From NCBI GenBank assembly GCA_900318995.1, contig ONMR01000015.1:1-64000 (forward strand): a DNA stretch of 64,000 nt. Direction: 5' to 3'. The stretch is from an uncultured Prevotellaceae bacterium (GTDB lineage Bacteria > Bacteroidota > Bacteroidia > Bacteroidales > Bacteroidaceae). How positions within the stretch are numbered: the stretch's first letter is position 1; each line of letters begins with the position of its first letter. Position numbers and translations under genes: made by a program. The notes below the pieces were generated by a model. It did not search any database and had not been told where the DNA came from. It saw only the letters and a program-made list of their open reading frames with translations. Shown piece by piece: positions 8,578 to 17,644 of this stretch.

Positions 8578-8616
8578 TGTTCCTGTCCTGATACTCTTCC
8601 TGATACGCACTTCAAA

Positions 8617-8742
8617 GCGGGAGGAATTAGGGTTAGGAAAACCATCGACGCCCGTGTCGTTGTGAACGGGAGGGGCCCGCTCCGAAGGAGTGGGAGGGAT
8701 AGCGCCAAAGGCGCGTAGTTTTATCTACCCTAATCCTCCCGC
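8617..8742. repeat. Nested inverted-repeat element between gcvT and gcvH
   Basis: Outer arms GCGGGAGGA-(A)-TTAGGGT (8617-8633) and the complement ACCCTAATCCTCCCGC (8727-8742) enclose CCCGT/ACGGG (8651-8655 with 8666-8670), CTCC-GAA-GGAG (8680-8690) and GCGCC-AAA-GGCGC (8702-8714). It fills most of the 210-base gap inside the operon. It could be a small non-autonomous element or an mRNA-processing structure. Confidence 0.75.
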
Positions 8743-8787
8743 GCCCAAAATGAGCCCAAAAGCGATCAAAACAAAAAACCAATTAAT

Positions 8788-9168
8788 ATGAGCAAGATTA
8801 TTGAAGGATTAAAGTACAGCGAAACCCACGAGTGGGTAAAAGTGGAAGGTGACATCGCAATCATCGGAGTAACCGACTTCGCACAGAAGGAGATGGGCGA
8901 GATAACCTATGTAGATTGCCCCGATGTAGATGACGATGTTGAGAAAGGCTCAGAGTTTGGAGCCCTGGAAAGCGTAAAAGCCGCCAGCGACCTCTTCAGC
9001 CCCGTAAGCGGAACAGTTGTAGAGGCAAACGAAGCCGTAGTAGACGATCCCAAGCTGGTAAACGACGACGCCTTTGAGAACTGGATCATCAAGGTACAGA
9101 TGAGCGATGCATCAGAGCTGGACGACCTGATGGACGCATCGGCCTACAAAGCATTTATCAAGGAGTAA
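8788..9168 (+). CDS. gcvH: Glycine cleavage system H protein
   Basis: A 126-residue lipoyl carrier of normal length. It shuttles the aminomethyl group between the P, T and L proteins. The lipoylation site is Lys64 in ALESVKAASD, preceded by the ETHEWVKVEGD start typical of GcvH. The stop codon overlaps the start of gcvPA in TAATG, indicating translational coupling. The lipoate ligase at the head of the same gene run is the likely modifying enzyme. Confidence 0.98.
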   Translation: MSKIIEGLKYSETHEWVKVEGDIAIIGVTDFAQKEMGEITYVDCPDVDDDVEKGSEFGALESVKAASDLFSPVSGTVVEANEAVVDDPKLVNDDAFENWIIKVQMSDASELDDLMDASAYKAFIKE

Positions 9169-10493
9169 TGGCCGGATTCCAGTATTTCCCTCACACTGAT
9201 GAGGACATAAAAGCCATGCTGGAGAGGATAGGCGTAAACAGCCTTGACAATCTCTACGCCGACGTCCCGCAGGACTGCCTCTACAAGGGAGAGTATGACC
9301 TGCCCGACGCCATGACCGAGCAGCAGGTAAGAGACTTCTTTGAGGGCCTGGCCGCCAAGAATCCCAAACTGAAGGTATTTGCCGGAGCCGGAGCCTACGA
9401 CCACTACACCCCGGCCGTAATCCCCTACATAACCCAGCGCAGCGAGTTCCTGACCGCCTACACCCCGTACCAGTGCGAGATATCGCAGGGAACGCTAAGG
9501 TACATATTCGAGTACCAGAGCATGATCTGCACCCTGACCGGAATGGACGTAAGCAACGCCTCCATGTACGACGGACCCACAGCCGCCGCCGAGGCCATGC
9601 GAATGATGGTAGCACAGGCCAAGAAAAAGAACACCGTCCTGGTATCAAACACCCTGCTGCCCCACGTAAGGGGAGTGATAGCCACCTACGCCAAGTACGC
9701 AGGAATAACCATAAAGGAGATAGCACAGGAGAACGGACAGACCAATAAGGCATCACTTGAGGCCCTGATTGCCCAAGGTGATGTGGCCGGAGCAATAGTC
9801 CCCTCAGTAAACAGGTACGGAATAATAGAGAACCTGGAGGGAATGGCCGATGCCCTGCACGCTGACAAGGCCCTGCTCACGGTCTATAGTGACCCGTCGG
9901 CCCTGGCAGTGGTTAAGACCCCAGCAGAGTGGGGTGCCGATGTAGCCGTAGGCGACGGCCAGCCCCTGGGAATTCCGTTGTGCTACGGAGGACCGTACGT
10001 GGGCTTTATGGCATGCCGTCAGGATTATATGCGTAAACTGCCCGGCCGTATTGTAGGCCAGACCTCCGATAAGGAGGGCCGCCGCGCATTCGTGCTCACC
10101 CTGCAGGCCCGCGAGCAGCACATACGCCGCGAGAAAGCCACCAGCAACATCTGCTCAAACGAGAGCCTGATGGCACTTTGGGTAACGGTATATCTGTCTC
10201 TGATGGGTCCCGAAGGCATGAAACAGGTAAACGACCTGTGCTACCAGCGCGCCCATTATCTGTACAATAAACTCATTGAGACCGGAAAGTTTGAACCCGT
10301 GTTCAAGGACGCCGTATTCCTTAAGGAGTTTGTACTCAAGTCAAAGGCCCCCGTAGCCCAGGTTCAGAAACGACTGGCCGATGCCGGATTCCTGGGAGCC
10401 CTTGAGACCGAGGAGGGCTATGTGACCTTCTGCGTCACCGAGAAACGCTCGTATGAGGAAGTGGATGAATTAGTTAGAGTATTATCTAAATAA
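9168..10493 (+). CDS. gcvPA: Glycine dehydrogenase (decarboxylating) subunit 1
   Basis: A 441-residue protein matching the N-terminal half of P protein in organisms with a split P. It starts AGFQYFPHTDEDIKAML and contains GAGAYDHYTPAVIPYI, FEYQSMICTLTGMDVSNASMYDG and the GQTSDKEGRRAFVLTLQAREQHIRREKATSNIC block. With subunit 2 it forms the PLP-dependent decarboxylase that loads GcvH. Coupled to gcvH through a 1-base overlap. It is followed by a strong stem-loop before gcvPB. Confidence 0.97.
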   Translation: MAGFQYFPHTDEDIKAMLERIGVNSLDNLYADVPQDCLYKGEYDLPDAMTEQQVRDFFEGLAAKNPKLKVFAGAGAYDHYTPAVIPYITQRSEFLTAYTPYQCEISQGTLRYIFEYQSMICTLTGMDVSNASMYDGPTAAAEAMRMMVAQAKKKNTVLVSNTLLPHVRGVIATYAKYAGITIKEIAQENGQTNKASLEALIAQGDVAGAIVPSVNRYGIIENLEGMADALHADKALLTVYSDPSALAVVKTPAEWGADVAVGDGQPLGIPLCYGGPYVGFMACRQDYMRKLPGRIVGQTSDKEGRRAFVLTLQAREQHIRREKATSNICSNESLMALWVTVYLSLMGPEGMKQVNDLCYQRAHYLYNKLIETGKFEPVFKDAVFLKEFVLKSKAPVAQVQKRLADAGFLGALETEEGYVTFCVTEKRSYEEVDELVRVLSK

Positions 10494-10565
10494 CATTGGC
10501 ATTAGCGTTGGCCTTGGCTACCATGCGGCGCGTAGCTTTTTGGCCAACGCCAATGCCAATGCCAA
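10494..10565. repeat. Inverted pair of (GCCAAN)n hexamer arrays
   Basis: Directly after the gcvPA stop, 10494-10513 and 10542-10561 are complementary at 19 of 20 positions. The right arm reads GCCAAC-GCCAAT-GCCAAT-GCCAAA; the left arm, read on the minus strand, is GCCAAG-GCCAAC-GCTAAT-GCCAAT. The core contains GCTAC/GTAGC. The right array ends just before the gcvPB start codon. Confidence 0.85.
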
Positions 10566-10574
10566 AGTAAAAAT

Positions 10575-11984
10575 ATGAAGTACTACGATAAACTGATATT
10601 CGAGTTAAGCAAACCGGGACGCACAGGTTATTCGCTCCCTGAGACCTGCAGCAAGTACAAGGGCACAGATGCAATACCTGCCGGACTGTTAAGGAGCAAA
10701 GCTCCCCAACTGCCCCAGGTCAGTGAGGTTGATGTGGTACGCCACTACACCAACCTGAGCCAGATGAACTTTGGCGTTGACACCGGATTCTATCCGCTGG
10801 GCAGCTGCACCATGAAGTACAATCCCAAGATAAACGAGGAGATTGCCGCAATGCCCGCATTCGGCGGCATACATCCGTTGCAGAAGAATGTACCCGGAGT
10901 AGATGCCGTATATAAAGGAATAGATAGTGCGCTTGCCGCCATAACCGGCATGAAGCACTTTACATTCAAGCCCTGCGCCGGAGCACACGGAGAGCTTACT
11001 GGCCTGATGATAATACGCGAGTACCATATGTCACGCGGTGACACCAAGCGTACCCGCATCATAGTGCCCGACAGCGCACACGGAACCAACCCCGCCAGTG
11101 CAGCGGTATGTGGACTGGACGTTGTGGTGGTCAAGTCAAACGCCAACGGTCTGGTCGATGTGGAGGATCTCAAGCCTCTGCTGGACGATACCATTGCCGG
11201 CATAATGATGACCAACCCCAACACTCTGGGACTCTTTGAGAAGGATATCCGTGAGATTGCCCGGCTGGTTCATGCCGCAGGCGGTCTGCTCTATTATGAC
11301 GGGGCCAACATGAACCCGCTCATTGGCACGGTGCGTCCGGGCGATATGGGATTTGACGTGATGCACCTTAACCTGCACAAGTCATTCTCCACACCTCACG
11401 GAGGCGGCGGTCCCGGAAGCGGTCCTGTAGGCGTATGTGACAAGCTGGTGCCGTTCCTGGGCGTGAACGTATCGGGATTCAACGGCAATTTCGGCGTGAT
11501 ACTGAGAGCCTATGCATATATCCTGATGCTGGGCCGACAAAACGTAAAACTGTGCGGAAAGCTGGCCACCCTGGGTGCCAACTACATAAAGGAGAGCCTC
11601 AAGGACTGCTACAAACTGCCCATACCTACCGTTTGCAAGCATGAGTTCGTTTTTGACGGTCTTATCAACGACGGTGCACGTGATGGCAAGGAGGGTGCTG
11701 CAACACTTGATGTAGCCAAACGTCTGCTGGATTTCGGGTTCCATGCACCGACCATCTACTTCCCGCTGCTGTTCCATCAGGCCATAATGATTGAGCCTAC
11801 CGAGACAGAGTCAAAGGAGACATTGGATGAATTCATTGAGGTGATGCGCAAGATTGCCGCCGAGGCCGCACAGGATCCCGATATCCTGCACGGCGCTCCG
11901 CACAATACGCCCATATCCCGTCCCGATGAGACCACAGCCGCACGTAATCCTATCCTTAAATACTGGGACGCATGCGCTTGCTGA
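10575..11984 (+). CDS. gcvPB: Glycine dehydrogenase (decarboxylating) subunit 2
   Basis: A 469-residue protein corresponding to the C-terminal, PLP-binding half of P protein. The PLP lysine is Lys269 in NLHKSFSTPHGGGGPG; other hallmarks are GFYPLGSCTMKYNPKINE, CAGAHGE and PDSAHGTNPAS. It combines with gcvPA to decarboxylate glycine and transfer aminomethyl to GcvH. It overlaps the following lipoamide dehydrogenase gene by 13 bases, so all five proteins of the system plus the ligase are on one strand and probably co-transcribed. Confidence 0.97.
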   Translation: MKYYDKLIFELSKPGRTGYSLPETCSKYKGTDAIPAGLLRSKAPQLPQVSEVDVVRHYTNLSQMNFGVDTGFYPLGSCTMKYNPKINEEIAAMPAFGGIHPLQKNVPGVDAVYKGIDSALAAITGMKHFTFKPCAGAHGELTGLMIIREYHMSRGDTKRTRIIVPDSAHGTNPASAAVCGLDVVVVKSNANGLVDVEDLKPLLDDTIAGIMMTNPNTLGLFEKDIREIARLVHAAGGLLYYDGANMNPLIGTVRPGDMGFDVMHLNLHKSFSTPHGGGGPGSGPVGVCDKLVPFLGVNVSGFNGNFGVILRAYAYILMLGRQNVKLCGKLATLGANYIKESLKDCYKLPIPTVCKHEFVFDGLINDGARDGKEGAATLDVAKRLLDFGFHAPTIYFPLLFHQAIMIEPTETESKETLDEFIEVMRKIAAEAAQDPDILHGAPHNTPISRPDETTAARNPILKYWDACAC

Positions 11985-13267
11985 TAATAGGTGGAGGCCC
12001 CGGCGGATACGAGACCGCGGTTGAGGCTGCAAAACGGGGATTGGAGGTAACCCTTATATCAGAAGGGCCGCTGGGCGGAACCTGTCTGAATGAGGGTTGC
12101 ATACCCACCAAGACATTCTGCCACTATGCCGAGCTCATAGAGCAGAACCTGAAGGCCGGTCTGGACTGCAAACCGTCGTTTGCCGCAGCGGCAGAGCGCA
12201 AGCAGGCTGTAGTGGAGCAGTTGCGCTCCGGCATAGACATCCTGCTCAAGAACGTGCAGGTGGTGCGCGGCAGGGCAGAGTTCAAGGATTCCAAGACAGT
12301 TATTTGCAACGGTCAGGAATATTCGGCCGATAAAATCATCATAGCAACCGGATCGGTATCGGCCTCATTGCCTATACTGGGCGCGGAGAGTTGCCTTACT
12401 TCAAAGGAGATTCTGGACCTTACGGAGGTCCCGGAGAGTCTTTGCGTGATTGGCGGCGGCGTGATAGGTCTGGAGTTTGCCTCCATATTCCGCAGTTTCG
12501 GCAGTGAAGTAACGGTGCTGGAGTTCTGTCCTGGTATTCTGCCTCGTTTTGACGTGGACCTGGCCAAGCGCCTTAAACAGTCACTTTCCAGGCGCGGCAT
12601 CAATATTGAGGTTCAGGCGCAGGTAACACGCATAGACGGGAATACGGTAACCTACATAAAGAAGGAAAAGGAGTTTACCGTTCAGGCCGATAAGGTCCTG
12701 ATGGCAGTGGGTCGTCGTCCCAATACCGAAGGTCTTAATCTTGAGGCCGTCGGTGTGGACTATACCCGCAAGGGCATCACGGTCAATGAACGTTTTGAAA
12801 CATCAGTACCGGGTATTTACGCTATAGGAGATGTTACAGGTGGAATAATGCTGGCTCATGCCGCAACATATCAGGGACTGCATGCTCTCAACGGTATATG
12901 CGGTCTGGATGACAGCATTCGTTTTGACCTTATTCCCGCAGCGGTATTCACCATGCCCGAGGTTGCAACCGTGGGCATGACCGAGGAGCAGTGCAAGGAG
13001 CAGAACCTTGATGTACGCTGCCTAAAGTCATTCTACCGCGCCAACGGCAAGGCTGTATCGATGGATGAGACCGATGGTTACTGTAAACTGATTGTTTCAG
13101 AGAGCGGAGCAATGCTGGGAGCTCACCTGATGGGCGCCCATGCCTCCGACCTGATACATGAGATTGCTGCCGTAATGAATATTAACGGCACTCTGGAGCA
13201 ATTGAAGTATGTTATTCATGCACATCCTACACTCAGTGAGGTGCTGCAGGCAGCAATTCATAATTGA
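11972..13267 (+). CDS. lpdA: Dihydrolipoyl dehydrogenase (L protein)
   Basis: A 431-residue FAD/NAD disulfide oxidoreductase that reoxidises the dihydrolipoyl arm of GcvH. It starts with the FAD-binding IIGGGPGGYETA; the redox disulfide is Cys38/Cys43 in GGTCLNEGCIPTK. A second NAD-binding motif is VIGGGVIGLEFAS, and the catalytic His-Pro lies in HAHPTLSEVLQAA near the C-terminus. It is somewhat shorter than E. coli Lpd (about 470) but has both ends. It overlaps gcvPB by 13 bases. Its stop codon lies at the beginning of a GAATTGA repeat array, so the repeat abuts or contributes the last codons. Confidence 0.95.
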   Translation: MRLLIIGGGPGGYETAVEAAKRGLEVTLISEGPLGGTCLNEGCIPTKTFCHYAELIEQNLKAGLDCKPSFAAAAERKQAVVEQLRSGIDILLKNVQVVRGRAEFKDSKTVICNGQEYSADKIIIATGSVSASLPILGAESCLTSKEILDLTEVPESLCVIGGGVIGLEFASIFRSFGSEVTVLEFCPGILPRFDVDLAKRLKQSLSRRGINIEVQAQVTRIDGNTVTYIKKEKEFTVQADKVLMAVGRRPNTEGLNLEAVGVDYTRKGITVNERFETSVPGIYAIGDVTGGIMLAHAATYQGLHALNGICGLDDSIRFDLIPAAVFTMPEVATVGMTEEQCKEQNLDVRCLKSFYRANGKAVSMDETDGYCKLIVSESGAMLGAHLMGAHASDLIHEIAAVMNINGTLEQLKYVIHAHPTLSEVLQAAIHN

Positions 13268-13288
13268 GAATTGAAAATTGAAAATTAA
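13262..13288 (+). repeat. Heptad array (AATTGAR)n at lpdA stop codon
   Basis: AATTGAG-AATTGAA-AATTGAA-AATT in the sense direction, beginning at the last codons and stop of lpdA. An inverted, longer copy lies at 13355-13394 on the other side of the terminator. Confidence 0.85.
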
Positions 13289-13289
13289 T

Positions 13290-13352
13290 ACGCAGAACCT
13301 GCGTTAAACCCGCGACATTAAAAAGGGCCCGGAAGAATTCCGAGCCCTTTTT
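13290..13352. terminator. Triloop hairpin and bidirectional terminator
   Basis: ACGCAG-AAC-CTGCGT (13290-13304) is followed by a terminator hairpin at 13320-13352 (AAAAAGGGC.CGG, loop AAGAATT, CCG.GCCCTTTTT). It lies between convergent genes and serves both strands. Confidence 0.85.
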
Positions 13353-13354
13353 AT

Positions 13355-13394
13355 AATTCTCAATTCTCAATTTTCAATTCTCAATTCTCAATTC
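13355..13394 (-). repeat. Heptad array (GAATTGA)n after stop codon
   Basis: On the minus strand it reads GAATTGA-GAATTGA-GAATTGA-AAATTGA-GAATTGA-GAATT, immediately after the TAA stop of the glycine-rich protein gene. It is inverted relative to 13262-13288. Confidence 0.88.
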
Positions 13395-13395
13395 A

Positions 13396-14265
13396 TTAAA
13401 ATCCGCCGAATCCGCCGCCAAAGCCGCCGCCGAAACCGCCGCCGCCAAAGCCGCCGAAGTCACCGCCTCCCATCATCATGAAGTCGCCTCCGCCGAAGCC
13501 GCCCATGTTGGGCTGGCTGACCTTACAGCCCTTGGGGAGTGTGAAGAAAGAAGGATCAACATCCTCAGCAATGAAATTCATTGCAGTCTGGCTTGTGGTT
13601 GACCAGTCGCTCTCAGTAACGGTTGACAGAGGAATTCCCTCATAAACGCATACTGTGATATTCTGGGAGAAGCCCATCTGATTGGTGGGGCTCATTGAAT
13701 ACTTCTTGCATGTCAGACCTGCAACCTGCTCCTCGCCCAACTCCTTGATCTTGTTGCGGCGAATGGTCTTCTTGTCCAGATTCATCCAGTCAATCTCACC
13801 GAGCTGACCTATCTGGGCGCCTCCCATACCGAAACCGCCGAAGCCTCCGAAACCGCCTCCACGGCCGTTACGTCCACCGCCGAAAATAGGCATTGCTGTA
13901 GCAGTGTTCTCTTTCTCATTTATAGTATAGGTTGTGTCACCTACAGAGATGACGCGGGTGATAGTCTCGCCGTAAACGGTTATTCTTGCAGTCTTCTTTC
14001 CGTAATCATCAAAATAGATCTGCTCTCTCATTGCACTTGCATCGAAATTGTTGACCATGTTTCTGAAGGTGCTGTCATTGAATGATACGTTGCCTCCTCC
14101 CATTGCAGTGATTGTAGAGAAATCGGGCATGTCACCCATATCGGATGAGATGGTGATGACTCCGGATTTTACTCCGAACAGGACTTCTTTAACCTCTTTT
14201 TTCTTTGCGCTGACTGAAACGCAAACCGTAGCAAGAAGCAAAACGGCTAAAACTGATTTTTTCAT
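13396..14265 (-). CDS. Secreted glycine-rich protein, GLPGLI-like
   Basis: A 289-residue protein with a signal peptide (KKSVLAVLLLATVCVSVSA). An upstream in-frame start at 14313 adds 16 residues before the signal and is rejected. The middle is a beta-rich region (ITVYGETITRVISVGDTTYTINEKENTATAMPI, here described only in part) broken by a Gly/Phe-rich stretch. It continues with AGLTCKKYSM and TVCVYEGIPL, patterns seen in secreted GLPGLI/DUF4412-type proteins. The C-terminus is (GGGFGGF)n. Function unknown; probably an envelope or extracellular protein. It converges on lpdA with a shared terminator. Confidence 0.75.
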   Translation of the reverse strand: MKKSVLAVLLLATVCVSVSAKKKEVKEVLFGVKSGVITISSDMGDMPDFSTITAMGGGNVSFNDSTFRNMVNNFDASAMREQIYFDDYGKKTARITVYGETITRVISVGDTTYTINEKENTATAMPIFGGGRNGRGGGFGGFGGFGMGGAQIGQLGEIDWMNLDKKTIRRNKIKELGEEQVAGLTCKKYSMSPTNQMGFSQNITVCVYEGIPLSTVTESDWSTTSQTAMNFIAEDVDPSFFTLPKGCKVSQPNMGGFGGGDFMMMGGGDFGGFGGGGFGGGFGGGFGGF

Positions 14266-14396
14266 ACTGTAATAATATTTTGTTTTATCTGTCATTCTTA
14301 ATTCTCTCGACAAAAAGTATATGATTCTGACACTTTTGTTAAATCGGATGCCGGAAACATTTTATAAACAGTTGCTTTTTTTGGTTACATTTAGAC

Positions 14397-14427
14397 TTGT
14401 TTAATAGTTTTATGAATTGTATATTTG
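14397..14427 (+). promoter_or_regulatory. Promoter of surface-protein pair
   Basis: TTG (14397-14399), 20 bases, TATATTTG (14420-14427): a full match to the Bacteroidetes consensus. It predicts a leader of about 70 bases before the ATG at 14502. Confidence 0.75.
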
Positions 14428-14501
14428 TAATCCAAAGATAATTAGCGGTATAAGACAATCAATTAAAGGATAATAATTTACAAATACTCAGATTATAGAT
14501 A

Positions 14502-17500
14502 ATGAAAAGAACACTGTTACGTTTTATTGCGCTGATGTCGGTCCTGACAGGGACGGTCAATCCTATGGGCGCACAGACTGTTGAAGAACTGATTGAGGCA
14601 GCTATGGCTGTAGATCTCAGTCAGGTGTCTTTTTCCAATACAGTATATACTGTAGACGGAATACGTTACAAACTTGATGAGACCAACAAGCTGGCACGCT
14701 GCTGCTATTTCAACCGAGATAACGTGGCGCCTGAGAAGTTTGTCATTCCGCAAACCATCACAGTTTCGGAGCAGACTTATGTAGTGGTATCCGTTGAGGG
14801 AAACTACTCTTATATGCAGAGCAATACCAATGAGGTTGTACTGCCGTCAACCATCCGCGAGATGACGGATTATGCTCTCTATCCGTTCAACACGGTCAAG
14901 ACATTCCAGATTCCCGAGAATGTGGAGAAGATAGGCAAGAACCTGATCGGACGTGACAATGTAACAGTCCGTTTCAAGGGCCTGACACCTCCGGTATTTG
15001 CAGGTGCTCCGTACTCAAGCAACAATAAACTGAAATTTTACGTACCGGCAGCCTCATTCCGTGCATATCATCTTGCCGATTACATTGAGAACTGTTGTGT
15101 CATAGCCGACGTGCCCGATACGGGAACCGTAGTCACCGGCCGTGTATCAAACGGTGAGCTGGGCTATGTGGTAGTTTCCGACATCCAGCCCGAGATACGT
15201 ACTTATGCCGATGTCAACAGGCTGATAATAAGTTCAGGTACAATTGATGAGCAGGACTGGTACGCAATGCGTAACATGCATAACCTTGTTTACCTTGACC
15301 TGAGCGGTCTTTCAATATCCGAGATGCCATACGGCGCATTGGAGGGCTGCTGGCAGATAGAGACGGTAATTCTGCCTCCTACGCTGAAGGCCATTCGCGG
15401 ACATGCGTTCTACAATACCGGTGTCAGTGACCTGATACTTCCCGATTCGCTCAGAGAGATTTCGGGAAGCTACAATTTCTATAACTGCGATTCTCTGAGA
15501 AGCATAGTCATACCTGACAGCGTGAAGTCTCTTCCGTCATACTGCTTTTCAAACAGCAACAACCTTGAGGCGGTCCAGTTGCCCTGCAAGCTGTCAAGTA
15601 TGGGCTCATACTGTTTCCAGAGCTGCAATCTGCTCAGTCTGTCAGTTCCCGGAACACTCTACGCAATTCCTTACAGTGCTTTCTCATCGAACAGCAATCT
15701 TGTCCAGGTTGAACTGAACAATGGTATCGGCCAGATAGATTCGTATGCTTTCAGTTCATGTTCATCACTCCCGCAGATAACATTCCCGTCTTCTATGAGA
15801 CGCATAAGCACTGCTGCCTTCCAATATGATTACGCTTTGGCGTCAGTATCTTTCAATGAGGGACTTGAAGAGATTGATGATGCGGCATTCTACAACTGTT
15901 CATCACTGACACATATTGTACTGCCCAGCTCGTTGCAGTTCTGTCTGGGATCACCCTTCCAGTCCTGCAACAACATAACCAGGATTGACAGTTATGCACT
16001 GATTCCTCCCACGGTACGTGCAAATCTGCCCACCTATAATGCACGCAACATAGAACTCTACGTTCCGCTGTGGAGTTATCAGGAGTATATGACTACACCG
16101 GGATGGCTGGAGTATCAGGATCATACCAAGATCAATTATGATATTCTCCCGGAGAACATAGTTATAAACAAGGAGTTTGAATTCCTGCTTGATGAGAAGA
16201 ACAACGTACAGGGCTACACACCCAATATCCGCCTGCTTTACAACTCTGAGTCAATTGATGACGGATTCGGACATACCAAGTATGAGCGCGGCAACCTGAC
16301 CGTAAGCAGCTGGAGTAAACTGGCAGTTGGTGATTTCTCGATGTATGTATCTCCTTACGCCAAGTATTATGCTGATATGAGTTATTTCTATAACAAGTGT
16401 GAGTATGACTACAACCGTACGGTCAATAACCCCAACTCACTGATCGTAAAGGGTGAGATGCGTGCCGAGAACCAGACATTGAACATGATGCTCTATAATG
16501 ACCGCTGGCAGTTCGTAAGCTTCCCGTTCCAGGTAAAGGTGAGCGACATCGTTCCGGAAGACTCCAAGACACAGTGGGTTATCCGCAGCTATTCAGGCGC
16601 CGAGCGTGCTGCCAAGCATTTTGACAATACATGGCAGAACCTGGGTCCCGATGATTATCTGGAGCCGGGAAAGGGATATATAATGATGTGCTATAACACC
16701 AATGCTCCAAACAATCTGGTGTCATTCACAGTAACTCCGGTCGTTGAGTCCACATCCCGTCAGTATCTGTTTACAAGTGATGACCGTGTGATTGAACTTG
16801 AGGAGAACCTGAGTGACTATGAGCAGGACCGCTCCTGGAACCTGATAGGTAACCCGTATCCCTGCTATTTCGATACCCGTTATCTGGATACCGAGTCTCC
16901 GTTCATGGTCTGGAACTCTTACAGCCGCAAGTATGAGGCTCTGAGTCCGGTTGATGACAGTTATATCCTGAATCCGGGTGAGGCATTCTTTATTCAGCGT
17001 CCCATAGATTCTGAAAGCCTTACATTCCTTCGCGGTGGCCGTCAGACCCATCGTAATCCCAATAACCTGACCGTTCAGGATGCCCCGATGCGAGGCACTG
17101 TTGAGCGCAGGGTATATAATATCACCGTTAAGACCGATTCACTGACAGACCGTACCCGCGTGGTCATTAATCCCAAGGCGGTGATGGGGTATGAACTCTC
17201 TCGCGATGCCGCCAGATTCAGATCGGAAAATATGGATATGCCCGGTATCTGGAGTGTATCGGATGGTATTGAATATGCTATTAACGAGAGGCCCGAAGAA
17301 AACGGGGAGGTATCTCTCTCATTATATCTTCCCAAGACCGGTTACCATACAATAGGTATAGGGGCAGGTTCATACAGCGGTCCGGTTGTGATTGTGGACC
17401 GCAAGGAGGGCAATAGAAGTGTTATAACCGCAGATCAGGGCTATACATTCTACAGTGAATCAGGCTCGGTGAACGACCGTTTCGTTATCATTCTGGAATC

Positions 17501-17639
17501 AGGAAAAGATGCGACCGGGATTGAACGGATTATTTCTGGTGGTGATGGGGCCGATGTATACAATATCAGCGGTCAGAAAGCCGACGGTACAGAAAACGGT
17601 ATATTGATCAGGGAAGGCAAGAAGCTCCTTAACAAGTAA
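14502..17639 (+). CDS. BspA-type leucine-rich-repeat surface protein
   Basis: A 1045-residue secreted protein with a signal peptide (about 1-24, ending MGAQ). BspA/LRR_5-type repeats run from about 95-160 and 245-505, with repeated units such as LPSTIREMTDYALYPF and IPDSVKSLPSYCFSNSNNL. A later beta-rich part has two W..VSFPF / WNLIGNPYP motifs common in Bacteroidetes surface proteins. The C-terminus (YNISGQKADGTENGILIREGKKLLNK, given here only as a type) resembles short sorting or anchoring tails. BspA-like repeats usually bind host or matrix proteins; the ligand here is unknown. Five bases separate it from a second giant surface-protein gene, so they are co-expressed. Confidence 0.85.
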   Translation: MKRTLLRFIALMSVLTGTVNPMGAQTVEELIEAAMAVDLSQVSFSNTVYTVDGIRYKLDETNKLARCCYFNRDNVAPEKFVIPQTITVSEQTYVVVSVEGNYSYMQSNTNEVVLPSTIREMTDYALYPFNTVKTFQIPENVEKIGKNLIGRDNVTVRFKGLTPPVFAGAPYSSNNKLKFYVPAASFRAYHLADYIENCCVIADVPDTGTVVTGRVSNGELGYVVVSDIQPEIRTYADVNRLIISSGTIDEQDWYAMRNMHNLVYLDLSGLSISEMPYGALEGCWQIETVILPPTLKAIRGHAFYNTGVSDLILPDSLREISGSYNFYNCDSLRSIVIPDSVKSLPSYCFSNSNNLEAVQLPCKLSSMGSYCFQSCNLLSLSVPGTLYAIPYSAFSSNSNLVQVELNNGIGQIDSYAFSSCSSLPQITFPSSMRRISTAAFQYDYALASVSFNEGLEEIDDAAFYNCSSLTHIVLPSSLQFCLGSPFQSCNNITRIDSYALIPPTVRANLPTYNARNIELYVPLWSYQEYMTTPGWLEYQDHTKINYDILPENIVINKEFEFLLDEKNNVQGYTPNIRLLYNSESIDDGFGHTKYERGNLTVSSWSKLAVGDFSMYVSPYAKYYADMSYFYNKCEYDYNRTVNNPNSLIVKGEMRAENQTLNMMLYNDRWQFVSFPFQVKVSDIVPEDSKTQWVIRSYSGAERAAKHFDNTWQNLGPDDYLEPGKGYIMMCYNTNAPNNLVSFTVTPVVESTSRQYLFTSDDRVIELEENLSDYEQDRSWNLIGNPYPCYFDTRYLDTESPFMVWNSYSRKYEALSPVDDSYILNPGEAFFIQRPIDSESLTFLRGGRQTHRNPNNLTVQDAPMRGTVERRVYNITVKTDSLTDRTRVVINPKAVMGYELSRDAARFRSENMDMPGIWSVSDGIEYAINERPEENGEVSLSLYLPKTGYHTIGIGAGSYSGPVVIVDRKEGNRSVITADQGYTFYSESGSVNDRFVIILESGKDATGIERIISGGDGADVYNISGQKADGTENGILIREGKKLLNK

Positions 17640-17644
17640 GACTC

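Noticed and set aside
13262-13394. Tandem repeats that could suggest a CRISPR array
   Set aside because: Units are 7 bases with no unique spacers and there are no cas genes; they are simple oriented heptad arrays.
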